DNA of 64,000 nt from Cryptomeria japonica (taxonomy: Eukaryota > Streptophyta > Pinopsida > Cupressales > Cupressaceae), in contig NC_081412.1 in NCBI RefSeq assembly GCF_030272615.1, forward strand, positions 689,262,083-689,326,082, in the 5' to 3' direction. Below the pieces are notes generated by a model. The model did not search any database and was not told where the DNA came from. It was given only the letters and a program-made list of their open reading frames with translations. This document shows, in pieces, positions 32,342-43,049 of the stretch (its first letter is position 1; every line of letters begins with the position of its first letter). A program made the translations under genes and the position numbers.

Positions 32342-35300
32342 ATGTTAATATCTTGAATCTAAAAGTATGAAACGTGCTTGTTATGGTTTTGATCTACCTT
32401 AATGATTGTCCACTTGAAGGACTAGTATGGCAAATGCTAATGCTTATTTTGTAGTAAATTGAGTGAATATGACTCTTTCTCTTCTCTCTCTAAGTAAATT
32501 AACAGGAATTGATATGTATAGTTATCTTTTATTTAAGTTTTCTAATTGCAAGAGAAAGGATGATATTTCTAGGGCCTTGTGAGAGCCTCATAACGTTTTT
32601 GTGTTTTAGATTGTGAAAGGGGATTGACTTGGGAATAAATTTTTGGTTAATGATAGAAATGGTATGTTTGCTTTAAAGGGTTCTCCATGTGTTTGGTAGG
32701 AGTAATATAATTAAATTTCATCTTAAGTAAGGTGCTTTAACATGCGCATAGTGATTTTGTGGAAAATTGCTTGATGTGAAAGGAATACCAAAAGAGGACA
32801 TATTGTAGTAGCTTCAAGAGTAAATTAATGTGCTCCTCAAAAGATTGTTTTATGTGCTTATTCAACTAGTGAGATTTAGGACCTATCAAGTGGCGCACTT
32901 TTAACTTACTTTGGATATGGGTAATTGTCTTATTATGTTTCGAAATGAGTAAATAAAAGACTTGCTGATTTGTATGCATTAAATGTGTAAAAAAATCTAG
33001 GAGATAGCTCTTCATTTACCTCCTTGTTATATTATGAATTTCCAATGTTAGATTTGATGTATTATTGTATTGTATTGTATTACGAATAGTGATTGTGCTC
33101 TAGAAGACTTGTATTACAAAAAGAAAATTTGGTTATTTTGAATTCTTGTTTGGAAAACTAGAACATTATAGTGCAGCAATAATGATTAGAAATGTCAGGC
33201 TAGGATGCTTTGACACCTTCCTAAAAGATAGCAAAACGAAAACCGTGCAACTCAAATGATAAACTTATATCCGAGCATATGGTGTGATTTTGAAATCCTT
33301 GTGTATTCGTAGGAAATAGTTGATTTTCCAACTCTCTTCCTCCTCCTGTGTAAAATATAGGAATTGTTGTTTTTGAAACACTATTTAGAATGCAGTGATT
33401 TAAGAAGAAGTTTGCTATAATGCATGTGAAATTTTATATTGCTTTGGGCTTCTCATTGAAAGGGGAAAGTTTTTCATCTTGAAAAGGGAAATTGCATAGT
33501 TAATAATGTGAATGAAAATGCTTAGGGAAGATTGAGAAGGATATTAGAATGATGTTATCTCGTTGTGTAAATTTGAATTGTTGAAAATTTCAGTACGTGG
33601 ATCTAGAGTAAACTTTGTTTGGTGATTCATGTGTAAAGCATAATTAAAGCTTCCTTTAAGTATATGTTAGCATAATGTAAAGTATCTCCCCGTAAATGTG
33701 AACTAAACCAGTAATGGTGCTATTCTGTGTGTGTTGTGAGAAAACCCGTACTTGCTTTGTGTGCCCATGGGATGGTGAAGTAATCAACCATGGGGAATAT
33801 GTTTGTTTATGAGTATGGGAAACCATACCTATCTATGTGATGTTGCTTATTTGTTTCCTTACTGAGTGCCAACCCACGGGTTGTTGATAAGTCAGTATGT
33901 GAAGGGGTAGTAGTAGAAGTCACCGTTCCTTGAAATAGTATGAACAACGTACGAGTAATGTCGATGCGAAGCGACTTTAGCTTCCCTATTTCGAGGAAAA
34001 GCATGGTTTTGTAACGAAACTATAACATAGGTGTACTCAATACTTCCCCTTGTGATGAACCGATTTACGAGGTTCATATGTGCCAGCCTATTCCTATCCT
34101 TTATCTTGAGCATATTGATGACAGTTTTTTGAGCATATTGTTGGATTCCATTGGAGCATTTGTTGCCTTGTCTTCATGAGAGGCGTGTTATTTTCTTACA
34201 TAAGTTGCCAACTAACTAGTGTTGGTAGACTTGTGGGTGGACCTTAGCCATGTATACCTCTGGCTTACGGCGAGTATCCTGAGAGGAACATCGCTATGCA
34301 GAGTGTGACCAGCGCGTGCCTTATCCGCGAGGTACACTGCCATGCGGGATACGTCCATTGCGTGCTTTGTCCGCTTGGAGTATTGCCATGCCGTGCTGAG
34401 ACACGATGCGGGATGTAGTAGACATTTCCATGCGGCCTACCAATAGGTATAGGGTAGAGCCATGCCACGTGACGACGTGATGCGGGGTGATGCCGAGGTG
34501 CACACTGCCATGCCATGCGGGTGTGTGACTTGGCCACACCACATGATGAGCTACTAGGATAGCTAGATGATTGTTCCTTCCTTCCTCGTTGGTGGCTAGC
34601 TACTAGTCACGTAGTGATGTAATGTGCAAATTATGATTTTCTTTTAATTATTTATTTATTTCTTTGTGGGCCAGCAATTTGTTCTACTTTGACCTTGACA
34701 GTTTAGCCATGATCTTGCGATCTTGATTCTTCTTGATTTGATGTTGCAAATCCGGAAATTATTTTCTTGTTTTATTGTTGGAATTGACAATTATTATCTT
34801 TAATCCTTTGTACTTTGGTGGCTAAACCGGTTTATCCTTGTTGTTTTCGTATGCTGGTCTTGTGTTGTAATGTGAATTCCTCTCCAAGAACGTAGGAGAC
34901 GGGCTTGGATGAGTGTATACGAGGAAGTAGACGCAAGGAACCTTGAGGATGGAGGTATGTGAGGCTGTGAAAACAGCTAGGATCCACTACCTACCTATGA
35001 GTGGTGACTATCTCTTGGAGGCTAAACACCTTACACAACAAGGGATATTCACGAGGGACTTGTATGGAAGGTAAGCACCGCTATGGTGTACCCTAGCACC
35101 ATCAAGCCCTCGAGTGAGATGTTGGATATTTGTTGATCATGTGTTTATTCTGAGAGTAGGCATTGAGATGTGGATCATATATGTTACCCTCGATCGAGCA
35201 TTAGACATGCTCACATGTGGCCTATTGTGTTGTGCAAACCAGTTTTGTGGATGGATATTATGTGTAATCATGGATTAAATGGTATTAACTTGTTACTATG

Positions 35301-35782
35301 TTATGGGGCATAGTCATTGGAAAGGATCTTGTATGTCTGAGAAAGGTAAACAATTGAGTTCTTACGTTGTTCTTATTTGTTGAGAAGTTAACTTGGTCGT
35401 AGAAAATGTTTTATTGAGGCTAGTTTTATGTGATAAAATTTTGTGAAAGAGATGAATTGGTGAAAGAAATTGACCTTGAGAGCACATTTCCTTGTCATGT
35501 TTGATAAATGAGTATGATAACTGTGCTTATATATTTTAATTGCTTTAAATTTGGTGAAATAAAAAGGGAAAAGTCTCATATCCTTGCTATGATTGAGTGT
35601 AGATTATAGAAGGCTTGAAGGTGTGAATGATGTTAGATGCATTTTTATTGGTAAATAATGTTTTAAATTGTTGACAAAATAGTTGTTTGTGCAAATTGAT
35701 AATTGTTAATTGAGTTTAAGGACTAATAAGTGTTGCAGGACTTCCGTTTAACTTTGCGACTTCCAGGAGTAAGTCGGAACCT
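32342..35782 (+). other. E6 internal remnant, no recognisable coding
   Basis: No ORF over about 90 codons and no gag or pol motif. From 34265 to 34545 there is a GC-rich patch with recurring TGCCATGC, GCGGGAT and TGTCCGC words; the ORFs on its minus strand are compositional. A segment near 34870-35110 (GGAGACGGGCTTGG, GGATCCACTACCTACC) is less AT-rich but unrecognised. Confidence 0.4.
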
Positions 35783-35794
35783 AGGGGGGGAGAA
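35783..35794 (+). promoter_or_regulatory. E6 polypurine tract
   Basis: AGGGGGGGAGAA immediately precedes the LTR start TGTAATGCCC. Confidence 0.8.
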
Positions 35795-37821
35795 TGTAAT
35801 GCCCATACCCTAGTCGGACTTTTAAAACCCGTTTAACCTTGATTGACTTCCTATGTGGCATTCTTGAATGGTAGATTAACTGATATGCAATGTGTAGTTT
35901 AGATAATATAAATAAATTGTGCATACTTATTATTGTGCTTTTACATCGATTCTCGTGTAAATGTAATTGTTTCCTAACCCTTGAGATAAATCTTGAGCTA
36001 ACACCTTCATTGAATATGTATATGTATATGCATGCTTGTATGAATTCATGGGTGCAGGAGATTGCAGGTACAACACCGCTTAGGGCAAGGTTCATCTCCT
36101 TTGGAATTTGCAAGGTTGAGTATGCTCCTTCATCTTTTGAATTCGGATTTAGTGGTCATATAACTCTCGTTTTGCCTAAGCCATGGTTAGGTGAGCATCG
36201 TGTGTGGATTTGTGGGGCTTGCTTTTCATTGGGATGCGTGTCAAGAGATTTGGACGACTTCCTCGATTTGCATGCCTTGCGCGAGGTAAGTGAGGTTTGT
36301 TGTCCTAAGTATTAAATTCAAAATTTATGAGTAGACGAGCACATTAGCAATTTAGAAATTTAAAGGGGTAGCTTTCTTTATATGATTGATCATTAATTTA
36401 AGAGATCGCTTTAAATTATTATCGTGGCAAACTTAAGGTATTTAACTTGGGATAGCAGGCTCATTTACACATTTGCGACATTTACGCATTTGTAGTTGAG
36501 AAATTAGAATAAATAAGACTCTTGTATTAGATTAGTCTTTTATTTAAAAATGTCGCTTTATTTTGTTGTAGCGAGTTAATTTAATAGTTAATTTTAATAA
36601 CTACGATTTTAATAAATTATGAATTTTAGAAAGGAAATTTTTTAAAGTCGTTTGGGAGATAGAAATAAATTACTCATTTCCGCATTTTGGAAGAAAAGGG
36701 ATAAATTATTATTATTTAAACGAAATTATTTCCTTTTTACTTGAAAAGCTGATATAGTATAAAAGTTTGACTTTTAGAAAATTAAATTAATCAAAACGCC
36801 TTCTTGGTCAATAGTTCCGAATTATAAAAGTAGGCCTAAAATTAATATTGAGGAATTAAAATTTAAAACTCAATAAAAAAAAAAAAGAAGCATTTTAATT
36901 TTAATAAGGGAAAACAAATAAGATTAATAAATGATGGAAAGGAATGACTTCCATTTGGGATTTTCATTCATTTTATTTTTAAAAAAAATGCCTAATTTCG
37001 AAATTTAAAATTAGGGCAAAATTAGGGTTTTCTTTTTAATCTTGTTTTGTAAGCATTTTGGGGTTTCTTGGCCTTGGGTCTTTTTTTTGGGAAAAACATG
37101 GTTCTTGCAAGGGAGATTTGGGATTTTGGAGAGGGATGAGGAAAGAGAGCAGCTAATTTGGGAGCTCATCTTCATCAAAATCTCTTCCCGGAAAGCGTTT
37201 GGAGGTAAGAAATTTTAATCTACCCTTTTTGTTGCATGAGTGTTTTCTTTTAGATTTAGTTTTCAGTTTGGTTGAAGGCTTGGTTGTTCTTGGTTAAAGA
37301 TTGGCCATGGTTTTTGGGATATTTTGAGAAAGAGAAAATCTTCTCCATTCTTAGTTTAAACAATCTGGAAATTCAGTTTATGACTGTAAAAATGAGGGTT
37401 TTCTACATTTTCGTTTTGGGTGTTTTGTTCATGTTTATTCAACAAAAAAAAATTGTTCTCAGTTGGTTGTTTATTTGGAGAAATCTGGAAAAACATATGG
37501 GTGATGAATCCCTTTCAAAAAAAAAGAGATGGCTGTGACTGGGTTTGCTTTCAAAAAGAGGGTTTGCTGGAAAATATTGCAAAACAGTGTTTCCAAACTG
37601 TGTGTTTGATTACATATGTATTGTTTCTTTTAAAAAAATATATATATCTATATATTATTTAGCAAATTTTGACTGCATTCTGGCAGATTAAAACTGGGTC
37701 TGGGATTTGTTGTTTTTACCAGAGTTTTCTGTTAAAAAATGAAATAAAACAAAATTTAAAAAAAAAAATATAAAAACAAAAGAATATTTTATGCCCCCCC
37801 CCATCGCTGGGAGGAGGCATT

Positions 37822-37949
37822 GCTACCATGGTAGCTACTGCTACCAGCTGGTAGCAGCGCTACCAAGGGTAGCGGCCTGCTACCAGTTGGTAGCAGCGCT
37901 ACCAATGGTAGCGTGGCTACCATGGGGGCCCACGTGGGAGTCCACGTGG
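37822..37949. repeat. Array of five GCTACC...GGTAGC palindromes plus two G-box palindromes
   Basis: Palindromes start at 37822 (14 bp, perfect), 37840 (16 bp, perfect), 37859 (imperfect), 37879 (7-bp arms) and 37898 (7-bp arms), giving a 18-20 bp period. They are followed by CCCACGTGGG (37929-37938) and CCACGTGG (37942-37949), each holding a CACGTG G-box core. The array is a GC-rich island in AT-rich LTR sequence. Confidence 0.95.
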
Positions 37950-38377
37950 GTAACCCCATTTCAACTTCCTTTTTTTTAAAATTTAATTTCATTTTTATTT
38001 ATTGCTTTAAAATATAAAAAAAACAAAAGGTCAAAAAAAAACATTAAAATAAATTATTGTTATGGCAGCAATGAAGAAAAATAATAAAATAATGAATTTT
38101 CAAATGGGGTTATTAATTATTTAAAATCACCCTGTTGCTTCTTGGTTTATTTAATATAATTAAGTTGAGTAATAAATTATATTTGGAAATTAGAATTTTG
38201 ATATTTAGAAACCAATATAGTAATACAAGTTTTGGCTGCACACTGATCTATGCAAATGATATTAATTATTGTTAACTATAAATTATGGTTAAATGTGGGG
38301 GTTATTTCTAAATTGGTTAGTTACTGATTGGGGTCCCTGTATTCTCGTTTAAATTTACGCAAGGATTCATAGATCAT

Positions 38378-38393
38378 GGGGGGGGGGGGGGGG
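38378..38393 (+). repeat. (G)16 homopolymer
   Basis: Sixteen consecutive G residues within the E6 LTR. Such runs are prone to slippage and sequencing error. Confidence 0.9.
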
Positions 38394-40666
38394 TGTCTCC
38401 TTTCCATTTCAAGGTTCCTTTTAAAGTATATTTTCCTTGATTTGGGTACTAGTGTATAGTTCTAGACCAACATGTCAGTGATGTGAATCCAAGGCTTAAG
38501 TAAAATACCCGAATGAGAAATGCTTACGTTTATGTGAACTTAGTTGGAAAACTTGTAGAGTTGTATTTACTGACTGAGATGGTCATTTGTAGTATGGTTG
38601 TGGTCGCCAAAAAGGCAAGATTGTAAAGACATGTAAATATGTAACCTTAACTAAATAATACCAAAAGGGTCTTGCAGTTGAGCAGACCCGGAGATGTAGC
38701 CCATCCGAGGTGAACTCCGAGATCATTCCTGTGTTATGCGATGTTTATAGCGTACTTTGTTTTATGTTTTAAATTATCTTGAATGGTTGTATTCTTGCAA
38801 AGTGTATGGTGGAAATTTAATGAATTCAAATTTAAGTGCATAACATTATTCATATGGATAAATGAAGTTATTTAAGTTTATAAAACGTTGTGAATTATGA
38901 ATATGGAAAGGTATTTAAATATTGAAATTAAAGTTGTGGAAAAAGTAATTTGATAATGTAAATTTAAAATGTAATAGTGGAAAGAATCTTGCTAGAATAC
39001 TTTATTCGATTAACTTGTTATTAAGAATATAAATGGAATGAATGTAAAAAGGAAACAAAGTTAAAATCTATGTCACAATTCCTAGACTGAAATCTAAAGG
39101 ATGAACATCATATAAATATCTATCTTTCTACCTTAGCAAATGAATCACGCCATGTTAATTATGCTTCATTGCATTGGATGATTTGTTAAGTTATTTCATG
39201 CTTTAACCTTAACTATATTCCTCACCAGAGTAAAATGATAATCGTGTGGACTCAATTAGGTAATTCATGTTGTATATTGGATGAATATACTTAGTAATTT
39301 ATGTTGTAATTTTAATCAATAATCCTCACCAGATTATTTCTATAACCGGGTGAACCCAACTAGAAAACCCATATGTTAATCTTTATAAAAGGAATCCCTC
39401 ATGTTTGCTAAGATTGAACTAGAATGGGAAACGTCATGTTAATTATGTTTCATTATAATGGATATAGTTGTTTGGTCAACTATGTTTAATCTTAACAAAT
39501 TAACCTTACCGAAATTTTAACTTGATAATTGGTGAAACTCAACTAGTCCACCATAATTATAACCCCAACAAATGAATTTCTTTATGATTGTTAAAGATGA
39601 ACTGAAAAAGAAGGGATTCAATTAGTTGTTGATACATTAAATCTAATAAAAGAATCTCTCCCACATTATATTCATTTAACGATAAAAAAAAAGGGTGATT
39701 TGCAACAAGATAATTGTAATTCAATCCTAATGGAAGAGCATCTCTTGGAATTTATACTTTAATCTTGAAATGTTAGATATTATCTTGCTAACTACATCTT
39801 AAAGATAAAGGATGAACTCTTGTGGCTCAATACATTTTCAACGTAATGATTCTAACCATCTAGTAGTATTATTTTAAAACTTCAAATGAATCCTATGGCT
39901 ACTCACATTTTATCTTTCATTTAAGAGCTGCAACTCATTATTTGGCTACGCATGAAATCGAATAAAGGGGCCTCGCTCTATTAGTTGTAGTTAATCCTTA
40001 AGGAATGAACTTTTCTTATTAACCATACTTTTTAATATTTAAGAAAGGTATCAAATGTGAGTGAATCCTTTAAAATCAAATGATGGAACCCTCGCTTTAC
40101 TAATCATAGTTTAACCTTGAATGAATGAATCTCACTAGGCATATTTTTAAACATTAAAGGATGAAATCAATTGTGAATGGATACCACAACCCAAGGAATG
40201 AAATTCATGAACCCCTTTGGGGGGCCTCCTAATGTAATTATGAAATTAAGTGCATTGGATAAATAACTCCTTGATGGCCTCCTAACCTCTAAAGTAAATG
40301 AACGCCTCCTAAAAATTTAAGATGTCATATCCTTGAACTCATATGTAATTAAGATGTATGCATTATCCCGTAATTAAGATATCCAGATTAATGGATCTGA
40401 TGACGCAAGTTGAGTTAGGTGTGAGGTTATGTAATCACGTTAGGAAACTCCTTAGGATTGTTTGAGCCTTCCGCTGTGATATCTAAGTTGATAGATAACT
40501 CCAATGTATGTTAATGTCGTGCCTAATTATGAATTGAGTTAACTTCACTATCTTAATGTTGTAACTTTGTATTAACGCTCTTAATTATGATTTAAAAAAA
40601 AAAATTTGCACTCTAATTGAGTGTTTTTAACTTAAACCCTTAGGGGTTTCCTGGCGGGGCATTACA

Positions 40667-41547
40667 TCTTTGATCATGCTTCAACTGCTTGAAGATATTG
40701 CTTTGGCGTGGTGGACCCAAAATAGGTCCGGTGCCTATCTAGGTTATGGATCGGTATCATGATAACGTGTACTCTACACGTTACCGAGATGTTTCAGGAT
40801 ATTCTATGGATTGATTGTTGTTGTTTTGGTCTTAAGCTGACATGGCATATCATTGTAATATGGATTTATGTAATGATCTTATTGTAATATATTTTAGGTG
40901 GCCGACCTAATTAGTTTAGGCCTTAGGGTTGGTATAAAACAATGTAAGATCTCATTGTAGATCATAGGATAGAAATATGAAAAGATATTCATGGTCTTAG
41001 AATGCAATGTCATATACGAAGGAGATTTGGTCGATCATACCTGATTGAATTGGGATTAAGGAAGAGGTCAAAGGCCTCTGGTATTGAGCTTAATCGGGAC
41101 TATAATTAGGCATGGTAGATGCTATCTTTGGTAGTTCATTATTCTAGATTTTTGTCCATTTATCTTGAGGTGGTTTTAACCTCTTTGTAGTCAGTGAGAC
41201 TCTTTTGTAATGAGCAGTACGCTCTAGGTAGTGTGCCTTCTTGCATGTGTAGGCCCCTCATTGTATCACATAGTTTCTGCATAAGTATCATCTAACTGTC
41301 GGTAGGCTTCCCACTATGGTTTTTCCATTTCTAGGTTTTCCACATACAAATCATGGTGTTATGTGGTATGGTTGCTTTGCATTGATTATCTATTTAATTG
41401 TTAAGTTGTATTGTTTACCGGTATCTATTTTTGCTCTACCGGTACTTAATCTAGTTAAAGGTTATTAAGTGGATTAATTGATATAACATGTTAACTAGTT
41501 CACTCCAACACCCCCCCCCTCTCATTTGTTCACTGGTTATCTTGACA
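40667..41547 (+). repeat. E7 5' LTR, distal part
   Basis: This matches about 46530-47395 of the 3' LTR (TTCAACTGCTTGAAGA, GGTTGGTATAAAA, CATGTGTAGGCCCCTCATTG). It ends CTTGACA two bases before the primer-binding site and carries a nine-C tract at 41511-41519. Confidence 0.9.
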
Positions 41548-41549
41548 AT

Positions 41550-41569
41550 TGGTATCAGAGCTTTGGTCC
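41550..41569 (+). promoter_or_regulatory. E7 primer-binding site
   Basis: TGGTATCAGAGCTTTGGTCC, the classic plant copia initiator-Met tRNA site. Confidence 0.92.
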
Positions 41570-41605
41570 TCTTTTGTAGAAGCTTAAGTGCTTGAGGTAA
41601 ATCCT

Positions 41606-43049
41606 ATGGTAGCTAACACTTCAAATCCTCTGGCATCTATTTTCAGAAGAGAAAACCCTAAGATTGATGGAATAAATTAGGGGATATCGAAAATTTGAAT
41701 GGAGACTCATCTTAGATGTCTTAGCAAGGATATTTGGGAGATCACTGAGAAAGGATACACACCTTATGATCTAACATCTGGCAATCCTACTCCTGCAGAC
41801 TTGGACAAGAATATTGAAAATGATTGTAGAGCTAGAGAAGCCCTCTTATGTGCACTTACTGATCAACAGATCATGGGATTGACTGATAAATCATTGGCTA
41901 AGGTTATGTGGGACAAATTGCAAAATCTAAATGAAGGTGATCCTACTATCAAAATTGCTAAACTTGATGGTTACCGGGTAAGATATGAAAACTTCAAGAT
42001 GGAAGATAATGAAAGAATTGTTGTGTTTATAAAAAGAGTAAATGAGATCATTATGGGAATGGAGGATTTCTAACTGAAGATTAAATAGTTTCCAAAGTCT
42101 TGAGAGCCCTTCCATTGGCTTACAAGATGAAGGCAACTACAATTAATTATTGAGGACAATGGCTAACTCTTTAGTTAATAGAGACATTCTGATTGGGAAA
42201 TTATCTGCTTTTTCACCTGAAAAATTTGGATCTTCTAGAGCTATAAACTCTAAACCTTCTTTTCATGCATCATCAACATCATCCATTGGCAAAAGTGATT
42301 GGAAAGTCCTATATGCAAAAGAGTTGGAAGACATGAGGAAAGAAGATGAATTTGAGCAACTTGAAGTTTTATTTGCTAGAAGAGTACCTAAAGGTCCGAC
42401 AGGAAGTAAGTATGAAGGAAAAGCACCTTTTAAATGTTTTGCATGTAATAAGATTGGTCATTTTGCATCTAGATGTCCTGAAAGGAATGCAACATTTGAA
42501 GAAAGAGTTAAGAAATTATTTAAGCCTAACCAGAATAGATATAGATTCAATAAAAGTAAACAATGCTACATAGCAAATGAGGAAGGAGTAAGTGATGACT
42601 CTGGAGATGAACTGGCAGAAGACTCTTCTAGTGGATCCAACAATGGAAAGGAATGGGTGTTCTATGCTTTAAAGGAAGATGAACCAGAACCAGCTATCAT
42701 AAATGAAGAAAAGGCCCTAGCAGCAAAATTTGAAGATAAGGATGAATGGGTAATTGATAGTGGATGCTCACATCATATGACTGGAGATAAGAGAAAAAAA
42801 TTGTCCCTGCAAGAATACAATGGCGGTCAAGTTAGATTTGGAGATAACAAAGCATGTATGATCAAAGGTAGAGGTATTATTCCTCTGGATGGTAAGCATA
42901 ATATTGATAATGTCTATTATGTAAAAGGTTTAAAGCATAATCTTTTGAGTGTTGGTCAATTAATGGACAAGGGTTTCCAACTTCAGTTTAAAAATAGAAA
43001 ATACAAAATCATTACCAAGACTAGTTTGGAGATTGCAACCGGTACTTAG
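41606..43049 (+). pseudogene. E7 copia gag-protease
   Basis: Gag starts at the ATG at 41606 (MVANTSNPLASIFRRENPK). Two early stops (after DGIN and after ISKI) are followed by a 124-codon capsid segment (KVMWDKLQNLNEGDP, NERIVVFIKRVNEIIMGM). A frameshift between about 42060 and 42150 moves coding to the frame that also carries pol. There the zinc knuckle CFACNKIGHFASRC is intact, and the protease WVIDSGCSHHMTGD keeps its catalytic DSG. The segment ends at a TAG (43047-43049) where the frame simply continues into the integrase region. Closest relative in the window is E9. Confidence 0.92.

Larger units (their letters stand above)
32342..40666 (+). mobile_element. E6: LTR element with ~4.9-kb LTR, 5' LTR apparently missing
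   Basis: Inserted in the E7 5' LTR. The right end is sharp: GGGGCATTACA at 40656-40666, followed by E7 LTR sequence (TCTTTGATCATGC). A purine tract and TGTAATGCCC start at 35795 define the 3' LTR, and the ends form an inverted TGTAATGCCC/GGGCATTACA pair. Left of 35783 lies about 3.4 kb of internal-like sequence. No second LTR copy and no primer-binding site is visible, and about 40 bp of the E7 LTR are missing at the left junction. A 5' deletion is the simplest reading. Confidence 0.65.
35795..40666 (+). repeat. E6 3' LTR, 4872 bp
   Basis: Bounded by TGTAATGCCCATACC and CTGGCGGGGCATTACA. It contains exon-like signals: TGCAG|GAGATTG near 36057, CGAG|GTAAGT near 36284, GGAG|GTAAGA near 37204 and TTGCAG|TTGAGCAG near 38678. 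It also holds a palindrome array (37822-37949) and a 16-G run (38378-38393). The ORF at 35890-36315 lies within it and has no recognised domain. LTRs this long are rare but known in some plant gypsy lineages. Confidence 0.65.

Noticed and set aside
34265-34542. Two minus-strand ORFs rich in His/Trp/Arg
   Set aside because: They follow a GC-rich patch with recurring TGCCATGC words; no domain and two frames open together.
35890-36315. 141-codon plus-strand ORF in the E6 LTR
   Set aside because: It crosses predicted splice sites within an LTR and has no recognised domain; kept only as a note under the LTR.
37789-37992. Short ORFs on both strands
   Set aside because: Translations of the GCTACC palindrome array.
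38378-38393. Functional G-quadruplex
   Set aside because: A simple 16-G run is as well explained by slippage or sequencing error; no flanking G-tract pattern supports it.
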